Shown: one piece after another, positions 41,316 to 49,818 of the stretch
How positions within the stretch are numbered: position 1 is the stretch's first letter
Layout: every line of letters starts with the position of its first letter
Assembly (NCBI GenBank): GCA_963921305.4
Contig: CAWUEX030000002.1
Span: 3,614,197-3,678,196, forward strand
Origin: CAWUEX02 sp963921305
GTDB taxonomy: Bacteria; Pseudomonadota; Alphaproteobacteria; Rhodospirillales; Rhodospirillaceae
Direction: 5' to 3'
Length of the DNA: 64,000 bases
Made by a program: the position numbers and the translations under genes
The notes under the pieces: model-generated
What the model was told of the DNA's origin: nothing
Seen by the model: only the letters and a program-made list of their open reading frames with translations
Databases searched by the model: none

Positions 41316-42803
41316 ATGACCAAGGATTCAACGCCTGAGACCAGAGTTTCGGACGATCTGCTGGCCCAAAGCCGGGCGCTGGCGGAGCGCGGCCAACTTG
41401 CCGCGGCCTTGGACACGGTGGGACAGGCCCGGCGGGCGGCGCCGGAGCGGCTGGATATTCTGGGCTGGCAGGCCCTTTTGCTGCGCCTGGCCGGACACGC
41501 TGATGAAGCCTTGCCGCTGCTGCACACCGTCACGCAGGCCGACCCGGGCGCGCTGGAGGGCTGGGGTCAGTTGATCCTGACGCAACAGAGTGACCCCCAT
41601 GTCTCGCTGGCCGATCTGGCCAGCACCGCGAGGGCGGCGTGGGCCAACGCTCCCGTCGTAAAGACTGAGCCTTTGACCGCAACCAGGGCGCCGGATAAAC
41701 GCCTGCGCCTCGCCTATGTGTCCGGCGATTTCAAAGAACATCCGGTGGCTTATTTTCTCGATGGCGTGCTCGACGCTCATGACCGGGACCGCTTCGACGT
41801 GCATCTCGTCAGCACGTCAGCAAAAACCGACGCGCGCACGGAAGCGTTCAGGCAAAAGGATATCACTTGGCACGATATCAGCGCCATGGACGATGATAGC
41901 GCGGCGAAGACATTGCGCGGGTTGTGCATCGACATCGCGATCGATCTGTCCGGCTGGACAGCGGGCCATCGTTTGAGTGTGTTCCGCCGCCGCTTCACAC
42001 CGGTGCAGATGACCTGGATCGGCTACTCGGGCACGACCGGTCTTAATGAACTGGATTACATCGTCTGTGACGACGTGGTGCTGCCGCCCGAGCACGAAGC
42101 CCATTACAGCGAGACGCCGTTGCGCCTGGCAGCAAGCTACGTATGCCAGCCCTCGCCGATGGACTGGCTACCGGAGGAGTTAACCTCGACACCACGGCCC
42201 GACCCGAAAGCGCACCGCATTGTGTTTGGCTCGTTCAACAACCTGGCCAAGCTCTCTGATGAGGTCATCGACACCTGGTGTGCCGTGTTGAAACACGTCG
42301 CAGGGTCGTTGCTGGTGCTGCGCGCCCGCATGTTGACCGACCGCGACATCGCCCGCGCGGTGGGTCAACGCTTTGTCGCCCGGGGCCTCGATCCCAAGCG
42401 GCTGATCCTGGAGGGCAATGATACTCGCAAGGGCATGTTGGGATCCTACCGGAAAATCGACATTGCGCTTGACCCGTTTCCTTACGGTGGCACGACAACG
42501 ACGTTCGAAGCGTTGGCCATGGGCGTGCCGGTGATCACGCTGCAGGGGGCGCGCTGGACAGCGCGCGTGGGCGCGAGTTTCCTCACCGCGGTGGGACTGA
42601 CGGATTTGATCGCTGAAACGTCGGAGGACTACGTAGAGATCGCCGCCAACCTCGCCCAGGACTTGCCACGGCTCAAAACCTTGCGGGCCAGTCTTGCCGC
42701 GCAAACGTTTGCATCTCCGCTGTGTGACACCGCCAGCTTCACACGGGATTTCGAAGCCAAAATCCGCGCCGCGTGGCAAAAAACCTCTGGCGGTTCTGAT
42801 TGA
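41316..42803 (+). CDS. GT41 (O-GlcNAc-transferase/SPINDLY-like) glycosyltransferase
   Basis: A 495-residue protein started at MTKDSTPETRV (AGAAAGG upstream). One or two TPR-like units cover the first 90 residues; the remainder is the OGT/SPINDLY catalytic region: LRLAYVSGDFKEHPVAYFLD, then CIDIAIDLSGWTAGHR, FTPVQMTWIGYSGTTGL, FGSFNNLAKLSDEVID and DPFPYGGTTTTFEALAMGVP, the last being the nucleotide-sugar site. Bacterial relatives modify proteins such as flagellins or adhesins; the acceptor here is not known. It diverges from valS and precedes the exported SDR-type genes by 65 bp. Confidence 0.88.
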   Translation: MTKDSTPETRVSDDLLAQSRALAERGQLAAALDTVGQARRAAPERLDILGWQALLLRLAGHADEALPLLHTVTQADPGALEGWGQLILTQQSDPHVSLADLASTARAAWANAPVVKTEPLTATRAPDKRLRLAYVSGDFKEHPVAYFLDGVLDAHDRDRFDVHLVSTSAKTDARTEAFRQKDITWHDISAMDDDSAAKTLRGLCIDIAIDLSGWTAGHRLSVFRRRFTPVQMTWIGYSGTTGLNELDYIVCDDVVLPPEHEAHYSETPLRLAASYVCQPSPMDWLPEELTSTPRPDPKAHRIVFGSFNNLAKLSDEVIDTWCAVLKHVAGSLLVLRARMLTDRDIARAVGQRFVARGLDPKRLILEGNDTRKGMLGSYRKIDIALDPFPYGGTTTTFEALAMGVPVITLQGARWTARVGASFLTAVGLTDLIAETSEDYVEIAANLAQDLPRLKTLRASLAAQTFASPLCDTASFTRDFEAKIRAAWQKTSGGSD

Positions 42804-42868
42804 TTGCGCGCACCCCGCGGGGCACACTGCGGCAAAATAAAACGCCATACTCCAAGACAGGGATCATC

Positions 42869-43615
42869 ATGAAACATTTGAAATCATTGACTCTTTTCGC
42901 AGTCCTTCTGGCCTGGGCCGGACCCGCCGCCGCCAACACTGGCGTGCTCGTATTCGGCGGCACGGGAAAGCTGGGCGGTGAAGTCGTGAAAGACCTGGTC
43001 GCCGCCGGTGAAGACGTGACTGTGGTGGTGCGTCCGACCTCGGACCGCTCGGCGCTGGAGCCGCTGGGCGTGGCGTTCGTGGTCGCCGACGTGCTCAACG
43101 AAGGTGAAGTAAGTGCGGCACTGAACTCAGGCCCCTACCGGGTGGTCGTCGACGCCCTGGCGCGCGACGGCGACACGGCGCCGGACTTTTACATCGACAG
43201 CATGAAGTACATGGCGGCGGCCGCTGCTGAAACCGGCGTGAAGCAGTTCATTCTGCATGGCTCGGTCGGGGCCGGATTGAGCCGCCCGGTCTATCCGCAA
43301 GAGCGCTGGGACGTGATGGGCCCGACCATTCAGGCCAAGGACTTTGGCGAACGGTATTTGATGGAAAGCGGCGTGCCTTACACCATCATCCGCAATCTGG
43401 TGTTGCTGCCACTGGAGGTGACGGAGTCCGGTGAAGTGGCCATCACCACCGATCAAACCAAACGTGGTGTGATCACCCGTGACGCCCTAGGCCGCCTGAC
43501 CGTCGAGTGTCTGGACAACGATTCCTGCATCAATGAAATCTTCCATGCCTATGACGATGCCATCGATCCGCCGGGACGCTACAAGGCGGTGATGGAGAGC
43601 TTCCAGAATGACTAA
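42869..43615 (+). CDS. Exported NAD(P)-binding Rossmann protein (NmrA/SDR-type), copy 1
   Basis: A 248-residue protein with a signal peptide (MKHLKSLTLFAVLLAWAGPA, cleaved near AAA-NTG) followed at once by a Rossmann motif, VLVFGGTGKLGGEVV, and a VVVRPTSDRSAL second strand. ILHGSVGAGL, GERYLMESGVPYTIIRNL and TRDALGRL fit the atypical SDR (NmrA-like) group. Export of a nucleotide-binding fold is unusual. The next gene is a paralogue overlapping its end by 8 bp, so the pair is a tandem duplication. Confidence 0.82.
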   Translation: MKHLKSLTLFAVLLAWAGPAAANTGVLVFGGTGKLGGEVVKDLVAAGEDVTVVVRPTSDRSALEPLGVAFVVADVLNEGEVSAALNSGPYRVVVDALARDGDTAPDFYIDSMKYMAAAAAETGVKQFILHGSVGAGLSRPVYPQERWDVMGPTIQAKDFGERYLMESGVPYTIIRNLVLLPLEVTESGEVAITTDQTKRGVITRDALGRLTVECLDNDSCINEIFHAYDDAIDPPGRYKAVMESFQND

Positions 43616-44387
43616 GGCGTTCGTCCGTTACGTTGGCAGGTATGCGGCTGCAATCATCCTCGTCGCAGCGGTGCCTGCATCCGCCAATGAGGGGGTGCTG
43701 GTGTTCGGCGGCACCGGGGAACTGGGCCGCGAGGTGATCGAAGACCTGTTGGCGGCAGGTGAACAGGTGACTATCTTTGCGCGCCCGACATCGCAAACCG
43801 CAGACCTCGAAGCGCAAGGCGTTGCCGTTCTGCAGGGGGACGTTTTGAATGAAGACGATGTCTCACGCGCCTTGAAGGCCGGTCCGTTCCGCGTGGTTGT
43901 CGATGCCCTTGCCCGTGACCGGGGCGTCGACGCAGACTTCTATGACGTCAGCATGGACTATATCGCCAGCGCCAGCGCAGAGAGCGGAGTCGAGCAGATT
44001 ATCCTGCATGGCTCGGTCGGCGCGGGCCTCAGCAAGCTCAGCGACCGGGTACGCGAGACCGAGATGAGCGACCTGATGGTGTCCAAGACCATGGGCGAAC
44101 GGCATTTGATGGAAAGCGGCGTGACCTACACGATCATCCGCAACTGGGCCCTACTGCCCAATGACATACGGGAATCTGGCGAGGCGTTTATGACTCCGGA
44201 CCAAACGGCGCGCGGACTGATTACCCGCGATGCCCTCGCCCGGTTTACGGTGCAGTGTCTAACGGACCCGATGTGCGAGAACGAAATCCTGCACACGGTC
44301 GACGATGCGGTGGAGGCGCGCGAACCGTATATCAGCCGCCTGCGGGAGCAACGTGAATGGGAAGCGGAGCAGCGGCAGGGCGGATGA
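43608..44387 (+). CDS. Exported NAD(P)-binding Rossmann protein (NmrA/SDR-type), copy 2
   Basis: A 259-residue paralogue of the preceding gene. A leader (ending near PAS-ANE) precedes VLVFGGTGELGREVIEDLLA, and the blocks QIILHGSVGAGLS, GERHLMESGVTYTIIRNW and TRDALARFTVQC match copy 1 position by position. The C-terminal tail is longer and charged (EREWEAEQRQGG-like end). The start overlaps copy 1 and the stop overlaps the DUF2177 start (ATGA), so all three are probably one translational unit. Confidence 0.82.
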   Translation: MTKAFVRYVGRYAAAIILVAAVPASANEGVLVFGGTGELGREVIEDLLAAGEQVTIFARPTSQTADLEAQGVAVLQGDVLNEDDVSRALKAGPFRVVVDALARDRGVDADFYDVSMDYIASASAESGVEQIILHGSVGAGLSKLSDRVRETEMSDLMVSKTMGERHLMESGVTYTIIRNWALLPNDIRESGEAFMTPDQTARGLITRDALARFTVQCLTDPMCENEILHTVDDAVEAREPYISRLREQREWEAEQRQGG

Positions 44388-44800
44388 AGCCCTACCTCAT
44401 CGCCTATGCAAAAACCGCCGCGGTGTTCCTGCTGCTGGACGCCATCTGGCTGGGGTTCGTCGCCACATCGTTCTTTCAGGAACAGCTTGGTCACCTGCTG
44501 CGCGATGACATCAACTTAGGAACGGCGCTGATCTTCTATCTGTTCTATGCGGTGGGGATCGTCATCTTTGGCGTGCGTCCGGCCCTCGCCCGGGATTGCG
44601 CCTCACCGGTCAAAACCGCGGCGGTTTTTGGCGGGCTATTCGGGTTCTTCGCCTACGCCACCTACGACATGACCAACTTCATCACCCTGCCCGGCTGGCC
44701 GGAAATTGTGGTCTTGGTGGACGTGACCTGGGGTACTTTTGCTTCCGCCGTAGCTGCCGTAAGTGGCGTGTGGGGACAAAAGAGCTTCAGCCGGACTTAG
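44384..44800 (+). CDS. DUF2177-family membrane protein
   Basis: A 138-residue inner-membrane protein with four hydrophobic helices, started at MKPYLIAYAKTAAVFLLLDA (the ATG overlaps the preceding stop). The pattern LLLDAIWLGFVA, FLFYAVGIVIFGVRPAL and FFAYATYDMTNFITLPGW is that of DUF2177, of unknown function. It ends at the stop immediately before the convergent dioxygenase-like gene. Confidence 0.85.
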   Translation: MKPYLIAYAKTAAVFLLLDAIWLGFVATSFFQEQLGHLLRDDINLGTALIFYLFYAVGIVIFGVRPALARDCASPVKTAAVFGGLFGFFAYATYDMTNFITLPGWPEIVVLVDVTWGTFASAVAAVSGVWGQKSFSRT

Positions 44801-45600
44801 TTAATGACCTTCCATTTCACGTTCGGAAGCCGCATAAGCTTCTAGTCCGTCCAGGGTCACGCAATGACCGCGCATGGTCCGGCGTGAGCGTCCGTTATCG
44901 ACTGTACCGGCGCTGTGGCACATATCTGTATCGAAGATGAAGAGAGTCCCTGCGGGACCAATGATCGGCATCGTCGGCACGTCACCATGGACGATGTTGT
45001 CCATGGATTTCAGGTGAAGCTCCTCAACTGCTTTGAGACGGTGGTCACGAATGACTCTATTTGAACCAGGAGACGCCCTCATCGCGCCATTACGCTCGTC
45101 CGTATCCGTAAGGTAAAAGAAGAACTTAAAAAGATTGAGCCTGTCGAAGTGCGTGACGAATGGCGGTTTAGATTGCACCTCACGCGTTTCATCCAACAGC
45201 GTCACAAAAATATGCCGATTAAGCAGTAGTCATTACCGTAGAAGTAGGCTGTTGAGACAGATTGGAGTTCCTGGCTGCTGAACAGCGTGCGCGTCGCCGG
45301 GATCATGTCGTCGGGAATAACTCCGCGGCGTATGCGCACGTTGACAATGTTGCCATACGCATCGCCAGGAAAGTGCCCCTCCCCCTCGCGCTGCTGCGCG
45401 ATAAGTTCATCGAACTCTTCATTCAACGCATCTAATAGCTCTCCTTGGAGAAAGCCGGGGAATACAGCAATACCCCATTCCCGCACCGCGTCAGCGATGG
45501 TCTGGGCGTCCGGCCATTCAGACCAATAGATATTGGATGGGTCGAGCGACACCGCATGACTCACATCTTGTGCCTCTAGGGTGTCCGGCATTGCGTGCAA
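44801..45600 (-). pseudogene. Phytanoyl-CoA-dioxygenase-like gene interrupted by a frameshift
   Basis: Two overlapping minus-strand frames (45202-45600 and 44801-45205) together encode one Fe(II)/2-oxoglutarate-dioxygenase-like protein of about 265 residues. The first carries the N-terminus (MHAMPDTLEAQDVSHAV up to YGNDYCLIGIFL, then stop). The second contains the iron-site half: VTHFDRLNLFKFFFYLTD (HxD with the following strand) and FDTDMCHSAGTVDNGRSRRT (distal His, Arg). The frames meet at a run of five T (45206-45210, minus strand); one more T would restore the reading. It is either a real inactivation, a sequencing slip at the homopolymer, or a -1 shift. Confidence 0.7.
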
Positions 45601-45708
45601 ATTTCCTATTGCAAGTGAGTTTCATTCATTGTCGCCGAAGAAGATTGCGGCGGAAATGATAATATTTCCTTAGTCCGGCGGTATGCGGGGAAGACCAGAA
45701 GCTCGAAA

Positions 45709-46956
45709 CTAAAACAGGTCTTCGGACGCGGCATCAAGGGCATTGATTTCCTGATTGTCGGTCTGCAGGCCGAGGGCCCAGGCGCCAAATGGCGCTGTGT
45801 TGAGATCCCATTGCTGACTGATGTGCGCGGCCATACCCATGATGTTGGCGTGATAGCGCTGCACTGGATTGTCGGTGGTGAGCCCGCTGGCGCCCATCTG
45901 CTTGACGACGCGATCCACCGCCGACACACATAACCTGCCGATGAAGGCGCCGTCCGCGCGCATCTTCACCCACTCATCCTTGGTGAGCGAGCGGCGGTCG
46001 CGGCCGGCGTCATCGAGCAGACCGCAAATGTTGTCGAACAGGGCCTGAGCAGCGCGGACTTCAACTACGGATTCAGATAGACGGGTCTGAACCGGCACCT
46101 GCGCCGCGACGGCTTCGCCGCGCATCTGTCCGACCCGGCGGCGGGTGACGTCGCGGTAGGCCTCCACCGCCCCTTTCGCCGAGCCAAGGATGGGGCCGAG
46201 GGTGACGCTACCGAAGTACTGCGAGAACCTGACGTGGTTGATGTAACCGGGGTGGCCCTTGCTGCCCTCGGTGGCACCGCCCCTCATCTCTTTGCGCCAG
46301 ACAGTGCGGTGCTTGGGCACGAAGACGTCTTGGGTTTCGACATCGTTTGAGCCGGTGCCACGCAGCGCCGTGGTGTGCCAGGTATCGATAACGGTGTAAT
46401 CGCTCTTTGGGACTGCCAGCTCCAAGAAATTGTGTTCTTTGCGCGCGGCCTCATCGTCCGGCATCGCGCCGAGGATGACCCAGTCGGCGTGATCGATACC
46501 ACTGGCAAACCGCCACCGGCCCGTCAGGGCATACCCGCCGTTGACTTCCTCTAGCCGGCTGGCCAGACCACCAGCAACAGCGGTGGAGACCAAGACGTCG
46601 GGCGTGTCACGATAGATGTCCGCCTGGCCTTCAAGCGGTAATCGCGCGGCGATCCAAGCATGAACGCCGACGACGCATTGAATCCAGGCGGTGGACCCGC
46701 AACCCCGGGCAAGCATTTCACCGATCCGCAGGTGCGTGCTCCAGTCGCCTTCGAAGCCGCCGAACTGCCGTGGCTGCAACACCTTGAGCAGACCGAGCCG
46801 ATGCAGATCGGCCATGGTGTCATCGCCCAGTTTGCGGGCCTCGTCGGTGGTGGCGGCGCGGGCCTTCAGATCGGGCAATAGGCTCTCGGCGCGGCTGATC
46901 AACTCTTCAGCTGGGATTTCTGATACGCCGGCACTGGATTGGGGAGCAGCGGTCAT
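45709..46956 (-). CDS. Acyl-CoA-dehydrogenase-fold flavoenzyme (group D monooxygenase-like)
   Basis: A 415-residue protein of the acyl-CoA dehydrogenase fold. The motif GLASRLEEVNGGYALTGRWR and FASGIDHADWVILGAM, and TWHTTALRGTGSNDVETQDV, are those of the branch with two-component flavin hydroxylases (HsaA, HpaB-like C-terminal part) and dibenzothiophene-type enzymes; the C-terminal helix bundle is complete. These use reduced flavin from a partner reductase, not encoded nearby. Lack of a clear catalytic Glu fits the monooxygenase branch rather than a true dehydrogenase, but this is inference. A 26-bp dyad is 66 bp upstream of the start. Confidence 0.82.
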   Translation of the reverse strand: MTAAPQSSAGVSEIPAEELISRAESLLPDLKARAATTDEARKLGDDTMADLHRLGLLKVLQPRQFGGFEGDWSTHLRIGEMLARGCGSTAWIQCVVGVHAWIAARLPLEGQADIYRDTPDVLVSTAVAGGLASRLEEVNGGYALTGRWRFASGIDHADWVILGAMPDDEAARKEHNFLELAVPKSDYTVIDTWHTTALRGTGSNDVETQDVFVPKHRTVWRKEMRGGATEGSKGHPGYINHVRFSQYFGSVTLGPILGSAKGAVEAYRDVTRRRVGQMRGEAVAAQVPVQTRLSESVVEVRAAQALFDNICGLLDDAGRDRRSLTKDEWVKMRADGAFIGRLCVSAVDRVVKQMGASGLTTDNPVQRYHANIMGMAAHISQQWDLNTAPFGAWALGLQTDNQEINALDAASEDLF

Positions 46957-47021
46957 GCGGGTCTCCGTGTTTGATGTGGCGCCATCATGACCAAGGATGT
47001 GTCTGGATCAAAGACCTGCTG

Positions 47022-47047
47022 CACATACATGAACATCTATGTATGTG
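47022..47047. promoter_or_regulatory. 9-bp-arm inverted repeat upstream of the flavoenzyme gene
   Basis: CACATACAT (47022-47030) and its exact complement ATGTATGTG (47039-47047) are separated by 8 nt, 66 bp before the start at 46956. Spacing and arm length suit a dimeric regulator such as the IclR protein encoded at 52686. Confidence 0.5.
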
Positions 47048-47060
47048 GAGACGGATACAG

Positions 47061-47090
47061 AAAAGGCCGGTCGAACAGGACCGGCCTTTT
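47061..47090 (-). terminator. Intrinsic terminator of the TonB receptor gene at 47114
   Basis: A perfect 12-bp stem, AAAAGGCCGGTC against GACCGGCCTTTT, with a 6-nt loop, 23 bp after the receptor stop on the minus strand and ending in TTTTC. The inverted layout could also act in the other direction. Confidence 0.85.
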
Positions 47091-47113
47091 CCATTGAAAT
47101 CATGTTGTGGAGT

Positions 47114-49537
47114 TTAGAAGCTGGCGACGACGCGCACACCAAACTCACGGCGTTGATACGGCTCGTTGAAGGCCTTACGGGATCCGCCCGGCCCAGTCGT
47201 TGTGCCGCCGTTAAGACCAAGGGTCTTTTCTTGGGTCAGGTTCTTGCCGTAAATCTCGATTCGGCTGTTTTCAACCAGGTCGATTCCCGCGCGGGCGTTG
47301 ATCATGAACTGATCCCCTTGGCGGTTAAACTCGGAGTAATCCGCCCAAACCGCACCACGGTACAGGAAGTCCGTACGCAGGAACCACTGGCGCTCACCCA
47401 TTTCACCCAAGATTGTCGGGCTCAAAGAGGCGGTCCATGTAGGAATATTACGCGGCTTGTTGCCATCGTTCACAACCGACAACGAACCAGAACCAAGAAC
47501 GGAAGATTCATTCGATCCGCGTGATGAGAAGGATGTCATCTCGCCGTCAACAAAGGCTACCGTGCCTTGAAGGTCCAGCCAATCAGTAGGCTGCGCAGAG
47601 AACTCAAGGTCAAAACCCAGGTAATCGGAATCACCCGCGCCGCGGAACGCCGTTGTACCGCCGGTCGGCAACAGAACAACCGAGGCCAGAGGCTGATTTT
47701 TCCAGTCCGCGTAGAAGGCCGCCAGGGTGAACGCCCAACCATCGCCTTGCTGTTTCCAGCCAAGCTCCCACTGCTCGTTCTCTTGCGGTGCGGTGAATTC
47801 ACCGATGACGTCAACCTGATCTGGCGGAATGACGTCCGGAACAACGCTGCTGACAAAACCTGCCTGCGTCGCGACCCCAAGCAAAGAACTATAGGAGTAG
47901 CTGCCGTAGGCAGTTGCCCCGTCAAACGGCGTGTAGCTCAAGATCACGCGGGGGATAAAGTCATCATACTCATTGAGCGCGTCACAGGCTAAAGCGGGGT
48001 TTGAGCAATCCAGACCCGGGTTGCCCTGCTTTAAGGTGAGTGACTCTTCATCCGTGTAACGCAGTTCAACAGACAAGGTCAGGTCATCGGTGATGTCGTA
48101 GTCGACGGACCCGAAAATGGCGAACGTCTTGTTGTTCTGGAAGTCGATGGTCGCTCCCGATCCGGTCGCCACCTGCGTCGCACTGACAGGCGCGTTAGCC
48201 AGACGATAGTGCATGGAGTAATCGCTGACGCCCAACAGATACCGCAAGCGCTGGTCTTGAGACGACGCAATGCGCGCTTCGTAATAGGTTTCCCTTAACC
48301 TGATGTTGTTGCCGACGATAAACACAGTTCCAGGAACCGACGGCACACCAAAGAAGAAGTCGCGAATATCAACCGTACCCGTATTGGCGCGAGAAGCCTG
48401 CCAAGACAAGGTATGGTCACCAAGTTCATAGTCACCGCTGAACTGGAAGCGATAGGTCTGGTTACGGCCACCCAACTCATCGCCGCCAGGCTGCCGCATG
48501 ATGCCGTACTTCTCCATCAAAGGATGCAGATTGGACATCGCGAGTAGACGCCCGTCACCCAGGAACGACTGTCCAGACTGGGGGGTGATCGTAATTGGAG
48601 CGACCAACTGGTCGCCGTCAGGGTACTCTCCGCAGAACGTCGCCGCGGGAAAAGTGCTCAAGTCGCGGGTGAACGGCGTACGCTCGCCGGTGGCCACGTT
48701 CAAATACTCGCCCGTGTACGTCAAATTACAGGCTCCACCGGGTGTTCCGACGAGATTGGAATCAACACCGATCGATGTTCCGTTGTCGTTTGCCCGGGTG
48801 TAGTAACCGGTCAACTTGAGTTGGAGATCCTCAGAGGGATCAAAAACAAGAGTACCGCTAATGGAGGTATCTTTGAAAACGGCGTAAGGTGTGCCGTCTT
48901 GAGTCTTGAAGTCACCGCCGTCTTTTTCATAACCGGCCCAAATACGCACACCAACTTTGTCAGTGATGGGGCCACCGACGCCAGCGTCAATTTTGTATTC
49001 GCTGGCTTGTGACGGGGAAAACTCAAGAGAAATGTCGCCTTCCCATACATCAGTGGGAAGCTTAGGAATAATATTCACTGCCCCAGTGAACGTATTGCGA
49101 CCGAAGTAAGCCGTTTGCGGCCCCTTAATCACTTCAACACGTTCAACATCGCCGAGAGGCAGGAAGCCGCCGCCCGCACCGATGTATGAGCCATCCCAGA
49201 ACAACGCACCGACCTGTGTCGACGGTGTAATGATCTGCTGGTTCATGCCACGAAAGCGAATGGCAGGGTTAACGCGACCACCGGTCGCCGTCGAACCTTC
49301 AAACTGCAATCCAGCAACAAAGCTGGAGAGTTCTTCAGGATTATCAACGCCAGCCCGTTCCAGCTGCCCTTGCGACATCGCGGACACAGAAACGGGAACT
49401 TCATAAATATTCTCATCACGTTTACGCGCGGTGACGACGATTTCCTCGAGCGCCATACTTTGCGCAAACACCTCACCGCTTGGCGGCAGAGCCACCGACG
49501 TCAGCAAGGCTGCTGTTAACAAATGACGAGATTTCAT
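47114..49537 (-). CDS. TonB-dependent outer-membrane receptor, paralogue A
   Basis: An 807-residue receptor with a signal peptide ending VFA-QSM, TonB-box-like ALEEIVVTARKRDENIYEVP, and a plug with TPSTQVGALFWDGSYIGAGG and VIKGPQTAYFGRNTFTGAVN. The barrel ends GVRVVASF. The plug is almost identical in motif order to paralogue B at 49819, so the pair is a tandem duplication. The ligand is unknown; a hydrophobic or aromatic compound is plausible given the flavoenzyme and dioxygenase nearby. A shared 21-bp motif lies upstream. Confidence 0.92.
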   Translation of the reverse strand: MKSRHLLTAALLTSVALPPSGEVFAQSMALEEIVVTARKRDENIYEVPVSVSAMSQGQLERAGVDNPEELSSFVAGLQFEGSTATGGRVNPAIRFRGMNQQIITPSTQVGALFWDGSYIGAGGGFLPLGDVERVEVIKGPQTAYFGRNTFTGAVNIIPKLPTDVWEGDISLEFSPSQASEYKIDAGVGGPITDKVGVRIWAGYEKDGGDFKTQDGTPYAVFKDTSISGTLVFDPSEDLQLKLTGYYTRANDNGTSIGVDSNLVGTPGGACNLTYTGEYLNVATGERTPFTRDLSTFPAATFCGEYPDGDQLVAPITITPQSGQSFLGDGRLLAMSNLHPLMEKYGIMRQPGGDELGGRNQTYRFQFSGDYELGDHTLSWQASRANTGTVDIRDFFFGVPSVPGTVFIVGNNIRLRETYYEARIASSQDQRLRYLLGVSDYSMHYRLANAPVSATQVATGSGATIDFQNNKTFAIFGSVDYDITDDLTLSVELRYTDEESLTLKQGNPGLDCSNPALACDALNEYDDFIPRVILSYTPFDGATAYGSYSYSSLLGVATQAGFVSSVVPDVIPPDQVDVIGEFTAPQENEQWELGWKQQGDGWAFTLAAFYADWKNQPLASVVLLPTGGTTAFRGAGDSDYLGFDLEFSAQPTDWLDLQGTVAFVDGEMTSFSSRGSNESSVLGSGSLSVVNDGNKPRNIPTWTASLSPTILGEMGERQWFLRTDFLYRGAVWADYSEFNRQGDQFMINARAGIDLVENSRIEIYGKNLTQEKTLGLNGGTTTGPGGSRKAFNEPYQRREFGVRVVASF

Positions 49538-49663
49538 TGATTTCCCCCTAAGTAATACGAAAAGTTCCGGACCTGAGTGGCTAGTTTGAGATGATCAATC
49601 ATCTCAAGCACATGCCTTTAACTCAATTGGTGAAAGCCCCTGTCTCAGCTTTTTGTCCGGACA

Positions 49664-49684
49664 GATGCAGAAATACATCACTTG
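49664..49684. promoter_or_regulatory. Shared 21-bp motif upstream of TonB receptor A
   Basis: The segment starts GATGCAGAAATACATC and ends CACTTG; 18 of 21 positions match the one at 52414-52434 upstream of receptor B. It lies 127 bp before the start. Conserved context upstream of duplicated genes suggests a regulator site, but it could also be residual homology. Confidence 0.45.
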
Positions 49685-49760
49685 GGCAATTAGGTGCTCA
49701 TTAAGCGACCACATATACCCCCGTCTGGAGCAGCGCTGTGAGGGAACACAACTTGCGGCC

Positions 49761-49794
49761 AAAAAGAAAAGGCCGGTCCTAAAGGACCGGCCTT
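49761..49794 (-). terminator. Intrinsic terminator of TonB receptor B
   Basis: Stem AAGGCCGGTCC (49769-49779) against GGACCGGCCTT (49784-49794) with a 4-nt loop; on the minus strand it runs into TTTTCTTTTT. It is 25 bp after the receptor stop at 49819. The stem core is nearly the same as in the terminator at 47061. Confidence 0.9.
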
Positions 49795-49818
49795 CCCGAA
49801 AGTATGTTGCCTGTCGGC

